From Rhynchopus sp. YZ270_cl-10 (taxonomy: Eukaryota; Euglenozoa; Diplonemea; Diplonemida; Diplonemidae), in the NCBI GenBank assembly GCA_964035575.1, contig OZ037875.1, forward strand, positions 1,392,681 to 1,456,680: a stretch of 64,000 nucleotides of DNA, given 5' to 3'. Below the pieces are notes generated by a model that worked only from the letters and a program-made list of their open reading frames with translations, searched no databases and was not told where the DNA came from. Each line of letters begins with the position of its first letter. Position 1 is the stretch's first letter. The position numbers and the translations under genes are program-made. Shown here one piece after another: positions 1-10,858 of the stretch.

Positions 1-1139
1 TTGGGGCTGAGCTGGTGGAGAACTCTGATGGGTCGCAGACGCAGCAGGTGCTGCTTGTGAACGGGCAGCGCCAGCCTGTGCTCGAGATGCGTGTCGGTGT
101 GTGGAACCGGTTTGAGCTGCTGAACGCGGTGGGGGACGTGTACTTGGAGATTGAGCTGCGGACGGCTGTGGCGCTTGGGGGCGGTGGGGCGACTGCGTGC
201 GAGATGATGCTGCTGTCGCTGGACGGTGTGTTCCCGCACAGCGGTGCACGGTCGATCTCGCACGTGCTGATGACGCCTGCGACCCGTGCGGGCATTGCGG
301 TGCGCTGCAGCACTGCAGGTGAGTTCTACCTGCAGAGCAACCCGACGGAGCGTGCGTCTGCGTACGACGTCGGCTTCCTGCAGAACCTCGTCACTCTGTC
401 GGTGAGTGCGGGCGGCGGTGAGGACGGTACTGCAGATGCACCTGTGCTTGCGGAGGCAGACGTGATCCGTCCGAACTACCTGCAGAACCTGCTGGACGCG
501 ACGCCCGTGTCGGAGTGGCAGGTGGCGACACGCCAGGGCGGTGTTGTGGGCGGCGGGAACTGGCTCGGTGTGGGTGCGGACTGCGCAACGCTTGACGACT
601 GCCCGCAGCTTGCGTTTGGCTTCCCCGAGTCTGACGACGCGTCGCGCAAGCTGGAGAACTTCCGCTACCGCCACGTGGGGCGTCTGTGCGACGTGGAGGA
701 CGTTGTGATCAACGGGGGTGGGGCCACACCGCACCCGCTCCACTTCCACGTGAACCACTTCCAGGTAGTGTCCTACGCCGGGAACGCGGCGACGCTTGCG
801 GACTGGGGTGAGGTGGGCGACTGGCGCGACACCATCCCTGCCATTGGTGGTGGGCAGCTGCGCTTCCGCCACGCACTCGACGAGCACGGTGGCAACGTGA
901 TGATGCACTGCCACTTCCTGTGGCACGAGGACCAGGGGATGATGGACAGGTACTACATTGCCGGGAACAACGAAGACGGGACTGGCAGTGTCGACCCCTG
1001 CACAGCGGACGGTGCGAACTTCTGCGACGACAGCGTCCCGACCTCTGCCTTTGACAACGCCTACCCTCAAATCCCTGGGTCCTGCCCTGTGTACAGATCT
1101 GCTGCCGGCGACGCAGTGCCACAGCCGCCAACAGAGTAG
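1..1139 (+). CDS. Multicopper oxidase (laccase-like), 3' part of copy 1 of a tandem array; 5' end outside window
   Basis: The reading frame is open from the first bases of the window to a TAG at 1137-1139. It is identical by eye to the C-terminal 374 residues of the two complete copies downstream, at a constant spacing of 4,184 bp. It contains the C-terminal copper-binding cupredoxin domain: the HPLHFH block near 735-755 and the MHCHFLWHEDQGMM block near 900-945, which together supply ligands for the type 1, 2 and 3 copper sites. The substrate cannot be deduced. The C-terminal tail is rich in Cys and acidic residues. The gene is truncated only by the window edge, so the array extends further to the left. 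Confidence 0.93.
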   Translation, partial: GAELVENSDGSQTQQVLLVNGQRQPVLEMRVGVWNRFELLNAVGDVYLEIELRTAVALGGGGATACEMMLLSLDGVFPHSGARSISHVLMTPATRAGIAVRCSTAGEFYLQSNPTERASAYDVGFLQNLVTLSVSAGGGEDGTADAPVLAEADVIRPNYLQNLLDATPVSEWQVATRQGGVVGGGNWLGVGADCATLDDCPQLAFGFPESDDASRKLENFRYRHVGRLCDVEDVVINGGGATPHPLHFHVNHFQVVSYAGNAATLADWGEVGDWRDTIPAIGGGQLRFRHALDEHGGNVMMHCHFLWHEDQGMMDRYYIAGNNEDGTGSVDPCTADGANFCDDSVPTSAFDNAYPQIPGSCPVYRSAAGDAVPQPPTE

Positions 1140-2686
1140 AGAAGGACAAAACTCCGGGTTTTCCGAACTTTATTTATGCAAAAGGCGGTATAGTCATTAA
1201 CGCCATTTGGAATGAATTATTTCTCTTTTTCTTCTTCTTCTCCTTCTTCTTCGGACCCTCTTTTGTTGTTTTGTTTGCGAGATTTGGGTGTGTGGCGTGT
1301 AGGGTCACGAATCTGGCAAGTTTTCTTTTCCTTTCTTTTGTTTTGTTTTGTTTTGTTTTTAGTGCAACACTCCTGTGGGGGTTCGATATACCCAGAGGCA
1401 GTTGCACTCTCAACTTCACGTTGTTCTTGTTTTTTTTTTTTTTCCCGCATGCACGAGGAAGTCACACCATCCCCTGAACAGATGGTTCACTTCACTTACT
1501 CTGACGCTGGCTACTGTAGAAATGTGCAGATAGCCGTGTTCTCTCTCTCTCTCCTGTAGGTGATGTTTTGTGGCCTCCCTCTCCCCGCCTGGGCATTTTT
1601 ATGTCCCCCACTTTACTTTACTTCCTTTTGTATCTAGACATGATGCTCTTTTAATGAAAAAGGTGAAAACCCTCTGATTGATAGGGCGGTAATGATCGCC
1701 TATCAAATTGAAAAATATCGAACTCACAAAGCTGTTGCCCTTTGCGGCAAAAGTTGGCAAGGGCAAAAGGAGGTTATTATCCCCGAATTGCCTTGCCATA
1801 TTTTTTGGTGACCAAAGCACGAGAGGCTTAGGTTCATCTAATATATAAACTTTTCTTTTTTCTCTACTGTCGAAGTGTTGCTTCTCAACGAACATACGTT
1901 TTCATATTCCGACTGAGAGACACCCAGCAGCTCGACTTCACACAATTTCTTGTTCTTTTATTTTTTTTTTTTTTTGATTTTGCAGCAAATAGGAATTCAT
2001 GAACTTACATAGCAAAGACTTTTTGGAAATTCGGCGCTTGTCCAGCAAGTGGCAAGTGCAGACCATCAGTCTTTCCGTCTGTCTCTTTTCTCACCCAAGA
2101 AGAGAGACAGCAGCACCCTTTCCCTTTCCCATTATTTTATTGTGTGTTCTGTTGTGCACCTTACAACTTAAGAGAAACTCGAATCCCACGACCAGCGGCA
2201 GAACACCATTATATTCCCTTTGAACCGACCCCTTGCTACGAGTTAGGTACGTCTTTTTATGATCTACCTCGTAGTCTTTTTTCTTTATTAATTAGTTTCC
2301 AGTGCCAACGTGAATTGCCAACATTGCTTGCGTTATGTTTCAGTGACTGGGTGGAGAACCTGCCATTGAAACATAACACCTGCAATATTCGCGGGGCTAC
2401 CTTCGTTTCGTTTCGCAATATTTCATGTTTCTTCAACCTGTACAACTGTACATCAGGAGACTACGAGAAAAAAAACACAGAAAAGATCCTTCTCTTTCTT
2501 ACTCATTTACTTTCAGCCCCACACTTTCTTTAGCCCATTTTGATACTCTGCAGAACTGTGAGCGTGTAGCCGAACCCTCTGTCTTTTTCTTCCTGTCCGT
2601 CCCTGTCTTTTTATCGTCAGGTTCCAACACCACGTCACAACACTTCACAACACTGCGCAGATACTATATTGATAACCATTTTCACA
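1140..2686. other. Intergenic spacer of the 4,184-bp tandem unit (copy A)
   Basis: About 1.5 kb with no supported gene. It holds T-rich tracts, a TTTTG run near 1330-1362, a T run near 1430 and another near 1960-1975. A TATA-like block lies at 1817-1857. A possible 5'-leader intron runs from the donor-like GTACGT near 2248 to an acceptor-like TTTCAG near 2515. The same spacer recurs at 5324-6870 and, in altered form, at 9508-11605. Confidence 0.8.
1817..1857 (+). promoter_or_regulatory. Candidate core promoter block with TATA box (MCO copy 2)
   Basis: The core ACGAGAGGCTTAGGTTCA (1819-1836) is followed by TATATAAA and a CTTTTCTTT tract. The same core next to TATAAA occurs upstream of the prenylcysteine oxidase gene (24275-24310), an unrelated gene, which argues for a shared promoter element rather than chance. 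It lies about 830 bp before the oxidase start, so a long or spliced leader is implied. Confidence 0.4.
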
Positions 2687-5323
2687 ATGCGGAGTGTGTT
2701 TGCGATTGCGTCAGCGATGCTGGTGCAGGCGATGCTGGTGTCCGGGCAGAGGGGTGGTGGCGGTGGCGGTGGCGGTGGTGGAGGGGGAGGGGGAGGAGGA
2801 GGCGGTGGAGGGTGCAACAGACCTGACGCACAGATTGACCCGTGCGTGGGTGTTGCTGCAGGGACGGTGTGCAGCTATTTGGATGCGAACGCGCTTGTGT
2901 GTGGTACGTGTGGTTCGACGAACCGTTGCGTAGACCTGTGCGTGCCCGACGGGAGCAGCAACTGCGGGGCGGAGGCTACAGACGCACCGGCAACAGATGC
3001 ACCTGCCACCGCAGTGCCAACTGCGCAGCCTACTGGGGCACCTGCGACAGATGCACCGGCAACAGATGCGCCTGCCACGGATGCACCTGCCACGGACGCA
3101 CCTGCAACAGCAGTCCCAACTGCCGAGCCAACGAGCGCACCTGCCACGGACGCACCAGCAACAGATGCGCCTGCCACGAACCCACCTGCCACGGACGCGC
3201 CTGCCACCGCAGTGCCAACTGCCGAGCCGACTGGGGCACCTGCGACAGACGCACCAGCAACAGATGCGCCTGCCACGGATGCACCTGCCACGGACGCACC
3301 TGCAACTGCAGTCCCAACTGCCGAGCCGACTGGGGCACCTGACACAGATGCGCCACCAACAGCAGTGCCCACAGCCGAGCCAACGAGCGCACCTGTGTCC
3401 GGAACGCCTGTGAACGAGGCAGACATCACATGTCCGTCGGCACCTGTGACTGGGAACACAATTGACGAGCCATGCATGGACACACACATTGTGCCGTCGT
3501 TGATCGCACCTGTGTTTGCGCACCCGACAACACTGACTTCGACGGGGGGACGTCTGGAGGTGACGCTGACTGTGGAGCAGCACCAGCTCGACGCAGGCGC
3601 ATTCAAGAAGAACGTGCGTGCCTTCTGCTACGAGGGGGCGTGCTCTGTGCCCGGGCCGACGCTGCGTGTGTTCCCCGGGGACACTGTGGTGCTGACGCTG
3701 GTGAACAACCTGCTGGACGTGGAGCCTGAGCTGACCACGTCGGACGGGGAGGGGCTGAACGCATTCCGTGAGGCGAACATCACAAACATGCACACACACG
3801 GCCTGCACGTCGACCCTTCTGAGGACAACGTGATCATCGGTGTGGCGCCTGGGGGTGGGTCGAAGACGTACACGTACGTGATCCCTGCGAACCACCTGCC
3901 CGGAACACACTGGTACCACTCGCACCACCACGGGTCGAGCTCGCTGCAGGTGCAGGGAGGCATGGTGGGGATGATTGTGGTGGACGTGCCGGACTTTGAG
4001 GAGTCGCCGCCGACGGAGGTGGAGACGTTTGCGACGGAGTCTGCACGCACGCAGTGGGCAGGGATGCCTGTGTCGCGCATGTCGATCTCGCACCACGCGC
4101 TGTGCTCGTGCAACCCAACCGGGGCGGGGTTCAGCCTGCGCAGCTACTCGACGCTGCGGGAGGTGACTGGCGACAACATCCCGCTTGGGGCTGAGCTGGT
4201 GGAGAACTCTGATGGGTCGCAGACGCAGCAGGTGCTGCTTGTGAACGGGCAGCGCCAGCCTGTGCTCGAGATGCGTGTCGGTGTGTGGAACCGGTTTGAG
4301 CTGCTGAACGCGGTGGGGGACGTGTACTTGGAGATTGAGCTGCGGACGGCTGTGGCGCTTGGGGGCGGTGGGGCGACTGCGTGCGAGATGATGCTGCTGT
4401 CGCTGGACGGTGTGTTCCCGCACAGCGGTGCACGGTCGATCTCGCACGTGCTGATGACGCCTGCGACCCGTGCGGGCATTGCGGTGCGCTGCAGCACTGC
4501 AGGTGAGTTCTACCTGCAGAGCAACCCGACGGAGCGTGCGTCTGCGTACGACGTCGGCTTCCTGCAGAACCTCGTCACTCTGTCGGTGAGTGCGGGCGGC
4601 GGTGAGGACGGTACTGCAGATGCACCTGTGCTTGCGGAGGCAGACGTGATCCGTCCGAACTACCTGCAGAACCTGCTGGACGCGACGCCCGTGTCGGAGT
4701 GGCAGGTGGCGACACGCCAGGGCGGTGTTGTGGGCGGCGGGAACTGGCTCGGTGTGGGTGCGGACTGCGCAACGCTTGACGACTGCCCGCAGCTTGCGTT
4801 TGGCTTCCCCGAGTCTGACGACGCGTCGCGCAAGCTGGAGAACTTCCGCTACCGCCACGTGGGGCGTCTGTGCGACGTGGAGGACGTTGTGATCAACGGG
4901 GGTGGGGCCACACCGCACCCGCTCCACTTCCACGTGAACCACTTCCAGGTAGTGTCCTACGCCGGGAACGCGGCGACGCTTGCGGACTGGGGTGAGGTGG
5001 GCGACTGGCGCGACACCATCCCTGCCATTGGTGGTGGGCAGCTGCGCTTCCGCCACGCACTCGACGAGCACGGTGGCAACGTGATGATGCACTGCCACTT
5101 CCTGTGGCACGAGGACCAGGGGATGATGGACAGGTACTACATTGCCGGGAACAACGAAGACGGGACTGGCAGTGTCGACCCCTGCACAGCGGACGGTGCG
5201 AACTTCTGCGACGACAGCGTCCCGACCTCTGCCTTTGACAACGCCTACCCTCAAATCCCTGGGTCCTGCCCTGTGTACAGATCTGCTGCCGGCGACGCAG
5301 TGCCACAGCCGCCAACAGAGTAG
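2687..5323 (+). CDS. Secreted multicopper oxidase with poly-Gly and TDAPA-repeat region (copy 2)
   Basis: The product is 878 aa if it starts at 2687, chosen for its CACAATG context and for the hydrophobic signal peptide (MRSVFAIASAMLVQAMLVSG) it exposes; an in-frame ATG at 2669 also exists. After the signal come about 21 glycines (codons mostly GGT, GGC, GGA or GGG), a Cys-rich stretch, and about 140 residues of Thr/Ala/Pro repeats (ATDAPATDAP, TAVPTAEPTGAP) that look like a heavily O-glycosylated stalk. The cupredoxin domains follow. Copper blocks in order are NMHTHGLH (about residue 367), HWYHSHHHG (about 408), HPLHFHVNHF (about 744) and MHCHFLWHEDQGMM (about 801), the full set for a trinuclear plus type 1 site. 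Family knowledge: such enzymes oxidise phenols, metals or other one-electron donors and reduce O2 to water. The real substrate is unknown. The gene appears intronless. Confidence 0.95.
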   Translation: MRSVFAIASAMLVQAMLVSGQRGGGGGGGGGGGGGGGGGGGGCNRPDAQIDPCVGVAAGTVCSYLDANALVCGTCGSTNRCVDLCVPDGSSNCGAEATDAPATDAPATAVPTAQPTGAPATDAPATDAPATDAPATDAPATAVPTAEPTSAPATDAPATDAPATNPPATDAPATAVPTAEPTGAPATDAPATDAPATDAPATDAPATAVPTAEPTGAPDTDAPPTAVPTAEPTSAPVSGTPVNEADITCPSAPVTGNTIDEPCMDTHIVPSLIAPVFAHPTTLTSTGGRLEVTLTVEQHQLDAGAFKKNVRAFCYEGACSVPGPTLRVFPGDTVVLTLVNNLLDVEPELTTSDGEGLNAFREANITNMHTHGLHVDPSEDNVIIGVAPGGGSKTYTYVIPANHLPGTHWYHSHHHGSSSLQVQGGMVGMIVVDVPDFEESPPTEVETFATESARTQWAGMPVSRMSISHHALCSCNPTGAGFSLRSYSTLREVTGDNIPLGAELVENSDGSQTQQVLLVNGQRQPVLEMRVGVWNRFELLNAVGDVYLEIELRTAVALGGGGATACEMMLLSLDGVFPHSGARSISHVLMTPATRAGIAVRCSTAGEFYLQSNPTERASAYDVGFLQNLVTLSVSAGGGEDGTADAPVLAEADVIRPNYLQNLLDATPVSEWQVATRQGGVVGGGNWLGVGADCATLDDCPQLAFGFPESDDASRKLENFRYRHVGRLCDVEDVVINGGGATPHPLHFHVNHFQVVSYAGNAATLADWGEVGDWRDTIPAIGGGQLRFRHALDEHGGNVMMHCHFLWHEDQGMMDRYYIAGNNEDGTGSVDPCTADGANFCDDSVPTSAFDNAYPQIPGSCPVYRSAAGDAVPQPPTE
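2757..2814 (+). repeat. GGN-rich microsatellite coding poly-glycine in MCO copy 2
   Basis: Runs of GGT/GGC and GGA/GGG codons encode an uninterrupted glycine tract directly after the signal peptide. The identical tract recurs at 6941-6998 in copy 3. The shared exact length implies very recent duplication or homogenisation, because such tracts normally change length quickly. Confidence 0.85.
2970..3400 (+). repeat. Coding minisatellite for Thr/Ala/Pro-rich stalk (MCO copy 2)
   Basis: Tandem 15-bp-type units (variants of GCGCCTGCCACGGAC) encode ATDAP repeats interleaved with AVPTAEPTGAP blocks. It reads as a mucin-like spacer between the N-terminal Cys-rich region and the cupredoxin domains. 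The same array is at 7154-7584 in copy 3. Confidence 0.85.
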
Positions 5324-6870
5324 AGAAGGACAAAACTCCGGGTTTTCCGAACTTTATTTATGCAAAAGGCGGTATAGTCATTAACGCCATTTGGAATGAA
5401 TTATTTCTCTTTTTCTTCTTCTTCTCCTTCTTCTTCGGACCCTCTTTTGTTGTTTTGTTTGCGAGATTTGGGTGTGTGGCGTGTAGGGTCACGAATCTGG
5501 CAAGTTTTCTTTTCCTTTCTTTTGTTTTGTTTTGTTTTGTTTTTAGTGCAACACTCCTGTGGGGGTTCGATATACCCAGAGGCAGTTGCACTCTCAACTT
5601 CACGTTGTTCTTGTTTTTTTTTTTTTTCCCGCATGCACGAGGAAGTCACACCATCCCCTGAACAGATGGTTCACTTCACTTACTCTGACGCTGGCTACTG
5701 TAGAAATGTGCAGATAGCCGTGTTCTCTCTCTCTCTCCTGTAGGTGATGTTTTGTGGCCTCCCTCTCCCCGCCTGGGCATTTTTATGTCCCCCACTTTAC
5801 TTTACTTCCTTTTGTATCTAGACATGATGCTCTTTTAATGAAAAAGGTGAAAACCCTCTGATTGATAGGGCGGTAATGATCGCCTATCAAATTGAAAAAT
5901 ATCGAACTCACAAAGCTGTTGCCCTTTGCGGCAAAAGTTGGCAAGGGCAAAAGGAGGTTATTATCCCCGAATTGCCTTGCCATATTTTTTGGTGACCAAA
6001 GCACGAGAGGCTTAGGTTCATCTAATATATAAACTTTTCTTTTTTCTCTACTGTCGAAGTGTTGCTTCTCAACGAACATACGTTTTCATATTCCGACTGA
6101 GAGACACCCAGCAGCTCGACTTCACACAATTTCTTGTTCTTTTATTTTTTTTTTTTTTTGATTTTGCAGCAAATAGGAATTCATGAACTTACATAGCAAA
6201 GACTTTTTGGAAATTCGGCGCTTGTCCAGCAAGTGGCAAGTGCAGACCATCAGTCTTTCCGTCTGTCTCTTTTCTCACCCAAGAAGAGAGACAGCAGCAC
6301 CCTTTCCCTTTCCCATTATTTTATTGTGTGTTCTGTTGTGCACCTTACAACTTAAGAGAAACTCGAATCCCACGACCAGCGGCAGAACACCATTATATTC
6401 CCTTTGAACCGACCCCTTGCTACGAGTTAGGTACGTCTTTTTATGATCTACCTCGTAGTCTTTTTTCTTTATTAATTAGTTTCCAGTGCCAACGTGAATT
6501 GCCAACATTGCTTGCGTTATGTTTCAGTGACTGGGTGGAGAACCTGCCATTGAAACATAACACCTGCAATATTCGCGGGGCTACCTTCGTTTCGTTTCGC
6601 AATATTTCATGTTTCTTCAACCTGTACAACTGTACATCAGGAGACTACGAGAAAAAAAACACAGAAAAGATCCTTCTCTTTCTTACTCATTTACTTTCAG
6701 CCCCACACTTTCTTTAGCCCATTTTGATACTCTGCAGAACTGTGAGCGTGTAGCCGAACCCTCTGTCTTTTTCTTCCTGTCCGTCCCTGTCTTTTTATCG
6801 TCAGGTTCCAACACCACGTCACAACACTTCACAACACTGCGCAGATACTATATTGATAACCATTTTCACA
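5324..6870. other. Intergenic spacer of the tandem unit (copy B)
   Basis: This is a repeat of 1140-2686 at +4,184 bp, with no difference noticed by eye. It includes the TATA-like block at 6001-6041, ahead of MCO copy 3. No gene is supported in it. Confidence 0.8.
6001..6041 (+). promoter_or_regulatory. Candidate core promoter block with TATA box (MCO copy 3)
   Basis: Same block as at 1817-1857: the ACGAGAGGCTTAGGTTCA core followed by TATATAAA, in the spacer before the third oxidase copy. Confidence 0.4.
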
Positions 6871-9507
6871 ATGCGGAGTGTGTTTGCGATTGCGTCAGCG
6901 ATGCTGGTGCAGGCGATGCTGGTGTCCGGGCAGAGGGGTGGTGGCGGTGGCGGTGGCGGTGGTGGAGGGGGAGGGGGAGGAGGAGGCGGTGGAGGGTGCA
7001 ACAGACCTGACGCACAGATTGACCCGTGCGTGGGTGTTGCTGCAGGGACGGTGTGCAGCTATTTGGATGCGAACGCGCTTGTGTGTGGTACGTGTGGTTC
7101 GACGAACCGTTGCGTAGACCTGTGCGTGCCCGACGGGAGCAGCAACTGCGGGGCGGAGGCTACAGACGCACCGGCAACAGATGCACCTGCCACCGCAGTG
7201 CCAACTGCGCAGCCTACTGGGGCACCTGCGACAGATGCACCGGCAACAGATGCGCCTGCCACGGATGCACCTGCCACGGACGCACCTGCAACAGCAGTCC
7301 CAACTGCCGAGCCAACGAGCGCACCTGCCACGGACGCACCAGCAACAGATGCGCCTGCCACGAACCCACCTGCCACGGACGCGCCTGCCACCGCAGTGCC
7401 AACTGCCGAGCCGACTGGGGCACCTGCGACAGACGCACCAGCAACAGATGCGCCTGCCACGGATGCACCTGCCACGGACGCACCTGCAACTGCAGTCCCA
7501 ACTGCCGAGCCGACTGGGGCACCTGACACAGATGCGCCACCAACAGCAGTGCCCACAGCCGAGCCAACGAGCGCACCTGTGTCCGGAACGCCTGTGAACG
7601 AGGCAGACATCACATGTCCGTCGGCACCTGTGACTGGGAACACAATTGACGAGCCATGCATGGACACACACATTGTGCCGTCGTTGATCGCACCTGTGTT
7701 TGCGCACCCGACAACACTGACTTCGACGGGGGGACGTCTGGAGGTGACGCTGACTGTGGAGCAGCACCAGCTCGACGCAGGCGCATTCAAGAAGAACGTG
7801 CGTGCCTTCTGCTACGAGGGGGCGTGCTCTGTGCCCGGGCCGACGCTGCGTGTGTTCCCCGGGGACACTGTGGTGCTGACGCTGGTGAACAACCTGCTGG
7901 ACGTGGAGCCTGAGCTGACCACGTCGGACGGGGAGGGGCTGAACGCATTCCGTGAGGCGAACATCACAAACATGCACACACACGGCCTGCACGTCGACCC
8001 TTCTGAGGACAACGTGATCATCGGTGTGGCGCCTGGGGGTGGGTCGAAGACGTACACGTACGTGATCCCTGCGAACCACCTGCCCGGAACACACTGGTAC
8101 CACTCGCACCACCACGGGTCGAGCTCGCTGCAGGTGCAGGGAGGCATGGTGGGGATGATTGTGGTGGACGTGCCGGACTTTGAGGAGTCGCCGCCGACGG
8201 AGGTGGAGACGTTTGCGACGGAGTCTGCACGCACGCAGTGGGCAGGGATGCCTGTGTCGCGCATGTCGATCTCGCACCACGCGCTGTGCTCGTGCAACCC
8301 AACCGGGGCGGGGTTCAGCCTGCGCAGCTACTCGACGCTGCGGGAGGTGACTGGCGACAACATCCCGCTTGGGGCTGAGCTGGTGGAGAACTCTGATGGG
8401 TCGCAGACGCAGCAGGTGCTGCTTGTGAACGGGCAGCGCCAGCCTGTGCTCGAGATGCGTGTCGGTGTGTGGAACCGGTTTGAGCTGCTGAACGCGGTGG
8501 GGGACGTGTACTTGGAGATTGAGCTGCGGACGGCTGTGGCGCTTGGGGGCGGTGGGGCGACTGCGTGCGAGATGATGCTGCTGTCGCTGGACGGTGTGTT
8601 CCCGCACAGCGGTGCACGGTCGATCTCGCACGTGCTGATGACGCCTGCGACCCGTGCGGGCATTGCGGTGCGCTGCAGCACTGCAGGTGAGTTCTACCTG
8701 CAGAGCAACCCGACGGAGCGTGCGTCTGCGTACGACGTCGGCTTCCTGCAGAACCTCGTCACTCTGTCGGTGAGTGCGGGCGGCGGTGAGGACGGTACTG
8801 CAGATGCACCTGTGCTTGCGGAGGCAGACGTGATCCGTCCGAACTACCTGCAGAACCTGCTGGACGCGACGCCCGTGTCGGAGTGGCAGGTGGCGACACG
8901 CCAGGGCGGTGTTGTGGGCGGCGGGAACTGGCTCGGTGTGGGTGCGGACTGCGCAACGCTTGACGACTGCCCGCAGCTTGCGTTTGGCTTCCCCGAGTCT
9001 GACGACGCGTCGCGCAAGCTGGAGAACTTCCGCTACCGCCACGTGGGGCGTCTGTGCGACGTGGAGGACGTTGTGATCAACGGGGGTGGGGCCACACCGC
9101 ACCCGCTCCACTTCCACGTGAACCACTTCCAGGTAGTGTCCTACGCCGGGAACGCGGCGACGCTTGCGGACTGGGGTGAGGTGGGCGACTGGCGCGACAC
9201 CATCCCTGCCATTGGTGGTGGGCAGCTGCGCTTCCGCCACGCACTCGACGAGCACGGTGGCAACGTGATGATGCACTGCCACTTCCTGTGGCACGAGGAC
9301 CAGGGGATGATGGACAGGTACTACATTGCCGGGAACAACGAAGACGGGACTGGCAGTGTCGACCCCTGCACAGCGGACGGTGCGAACTTCTGCGACGACA
9401 GCGTCCCGACCTCTGCCTTTGACAACGCCTACCCTCAAATCCCTGGGTCCTGCCCTGTGTACAGATCTGCTGCCGGCGACGCAGTGCCACAGCCGCCAAC
9501 AGAGTAG
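6871..9507 (+). CDS. Secreted multicopper oxidase with poly-Gly and TDAPA-repeat region (copy 3)
   Basis: The translated product is identical to that of 2687-5323: signal peptide, poly-Gly tract, Thr/Ala/Pro stalk and all four copper-binding blocks. The start is placed at 6871 in the CACAATG context; an upstream in-frame ATG is at 6853. Identity extends through low-complexity tracts and the upstream spacer, so this is either a very recent tandem duplication kept uniform by gene conversion or an assembly duplication. If all copies are real, the array would raise dosage of the secreted oxidase. Confidence 0.95.
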   Translation: MRSVFAIASAMLVQAMLVSGQRGGGGGGGGGGGGGGGGGGGGCNRPDAQIDPCVGVAAGTVCSYLDANALVCGTCGSTNRCVDLCVPDGSSNCGAEATDAPATDAPATAVPTAQPTGAPATDAPATDAPATDAPATDAPATAVPTAEPTSAPATDAPATDAPATNPPATDAPATAVPTAEPTGAPATDAPATDAPATDAPATDAPATAVPTAEPTGAPDTDAPPTAVPTAEPTSAPVSGTPVNEADITCPSAPVTGNTIDEPCMDTHIVPSLIAPVFAHPTTLTSTGGRLEVTLTVEQHQLDAGAFKKNVRAFCYEGACSVPGPTLRVFPGDTVVLTLVNNLLDVEPELTTSDGEGLNAFREANITNMHTHGLHVDPSEDNVIIGVAPGGGSKTYTYVIPANHLPGTHWYHSHHHGSSSLQVQGGMVGMIVVDVPDFEESPPTEVETFATESARTQWAGMPVSRMSISHHALCSCNPTGAGFSLRSYSTLREVTGDNIPLGAELVENSDGSQTQQVLLVNGQRQPVLEMRVGVWNRFELLNAVGDVYLEIELRTAVALGGGGATACEMMLLSLDGVFPHSGARSISHVLMTPATRAGIAVRCSTAGEFYLQSNPTERASAYDVGFLQNLVTLSVSAGGGEDGTADAPVLAEADVIRPNYLQNLLDATPVSEWQVATRQGGVVGGGNWLGVGADCATLDDCPQLAFGFPESDDASRKLENFRYRHVGRLCDVEDVVINGGGATPHPLHFHVNHFQVVSYAGNAATLADWGEVGDWRDTIPAIGGGQLRFRHALDEHGGNVMMHCHFLWHEDQGMMDRYYIAGNNEDGTGSVDPCTADGANFCDDSVPTSAFDNAYPQIPGSCPVYRSAAGDAVPQPPTE

Positions 9508-10858
9508 AGAAGGACAAAACTCCGGGTTTTCCGAACTTTATTTATGCAAAAGGCGGTATAGTCATTAACGCCATTTGGAATGAATTATTTCTCTTTTTCT
9601 TCTTCTTCTCCTTCTTCTTCGGACCCTCTTTTGTTGTTTTGTTTGCGAGATTTGGGTGTGTGGCGTGTAGGGTCACGAATCTGGCAAGTTTTCTTTTCCT
9701 TTCTTTTGTTTTGTTTTGTTTTGTTTTTAGTGCAACACTCCTGTGGGGGTTCGATATACCCAGAGGCAGTTGCACTCTCAACTTCACGTTGTTCTTGTTT
9801 TTTTTTTTTTTCCCGCATGCACGAGGAAGTCACACCATCCCCTGAACAGATGGTTCACTTCACTTACTCTGACGCTGGCTACTGTAGAAATGTGCAGATA
9901 GCCGTGTTCTCTCTCTCTCTCCTGTAGGTGATGTTTTGTGGCCTCCCTCTCCCCGCCTGGGCATTTTTATGTCCCCCACTTTACTTTACTTCCTTTTGTA
10001 TCTAGACATGATGCTCTTTTAATGAAAAAGGTGAAAACCCTCTGATTGATAGGGCGGTAATGATCGCCTATCAAATTGAAAAATATCGAACTCACAAAGC
10101 TGTTGCCCTTTGCGGCAAAAGTTGGCAAGGGCAAAGGAGGTTATTATCCCCGAATTGCCTTGCCATATTTTTTGGTGACCAACGCACGAGAGGCTTAGGT
10201 TCATCTAATATATAAACTTTTCTTTTTTCTCTACTGTCGAAGTGTTGCTTCTCAACGAACATACGTTTTCATATTCCGACTGAGAGACACCCAGCAGCTC
10301 GACTTCACACAATTTCTTGTTCTTTTATTTTTTTTTTTGATTTTGCAGCAAATAGGAATTCATGAACTTACATAGCAAAGACTTTTTGGAAATTCGGCGC
10401 TTGTCCAGCAAGTGGCAAGTGCAGACCATCAGTCTTTCCGTCTGTCTCTTTTCTCACCCAAGAAGAGAGACAGCAGCACCCTTTCCCTTTCCCATTATTT
10501 TATTGTGTGTTCTGTTGTGCACCTTACAACTTAAGAGAAACTCGAATCCCACGACCAGCGGCAGAACACCATTATATTCCCTTTGAACCGACCCCTTGCT
10601 ACGAGTTAGGTACGTCTTTTTATGATCTACCTCGTAGTCTTTTTTCTTTATTAATTAGTTTCCAGTGCCAACGTGAATTGCCAACATTGCTTGCGTTATG
10701 TTTCAGTGACTGGGTGGAGAACCTGCCATTGAAACATAACACCTGCAATATTCGCGGGGCTACCTTCGTTTCGTTTCGCAATATTTCATGTTTCTTCAAC
10801 CTGTACAACTGTACATCAGGAGACTACGAGAAAAAAAAACACAGAAAAGATCCTTCTC
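9508..10858. other. Third, orphan copy of the MCO spacer
   Basis: The spacer recurs a third time, including the TATA-like block (10186-10225), but no oxidase gene follows. Homology is interrupted by the inserted element at 10859-11580, resumes for about 25 bp, and ends at 11605, close to where the complete units have an acceptor-like TTTCAG. The next gene is NXPE-like esterase 1 at 11954. Confidence 0.8.

Noticed and set aside
1372-1396. T-arm-like GGGGGTTCGATATACCC as part of a tRNA gene
   Set aside because: No matching acceptor, D or anticodon arms could be placed upstream.
1999-2826. Small plus-strand frames in the oxidase spacer (74, 129 and 133 residues) as genes
   Set aside because: They are repeated only because the spacer is repeated, have no recognisable domain, and overlap the probable leader and promoter region.
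2711-5254. 847-residue open frame on the minus strand opposite the multicopper oxidase (also at 6895-9438)
   Set aside because: It lies entirely antisense to a gene with all copper motifs, has His/Arg/Val-rich composition expected from the complement of GC-rich codons, and shows no domain.
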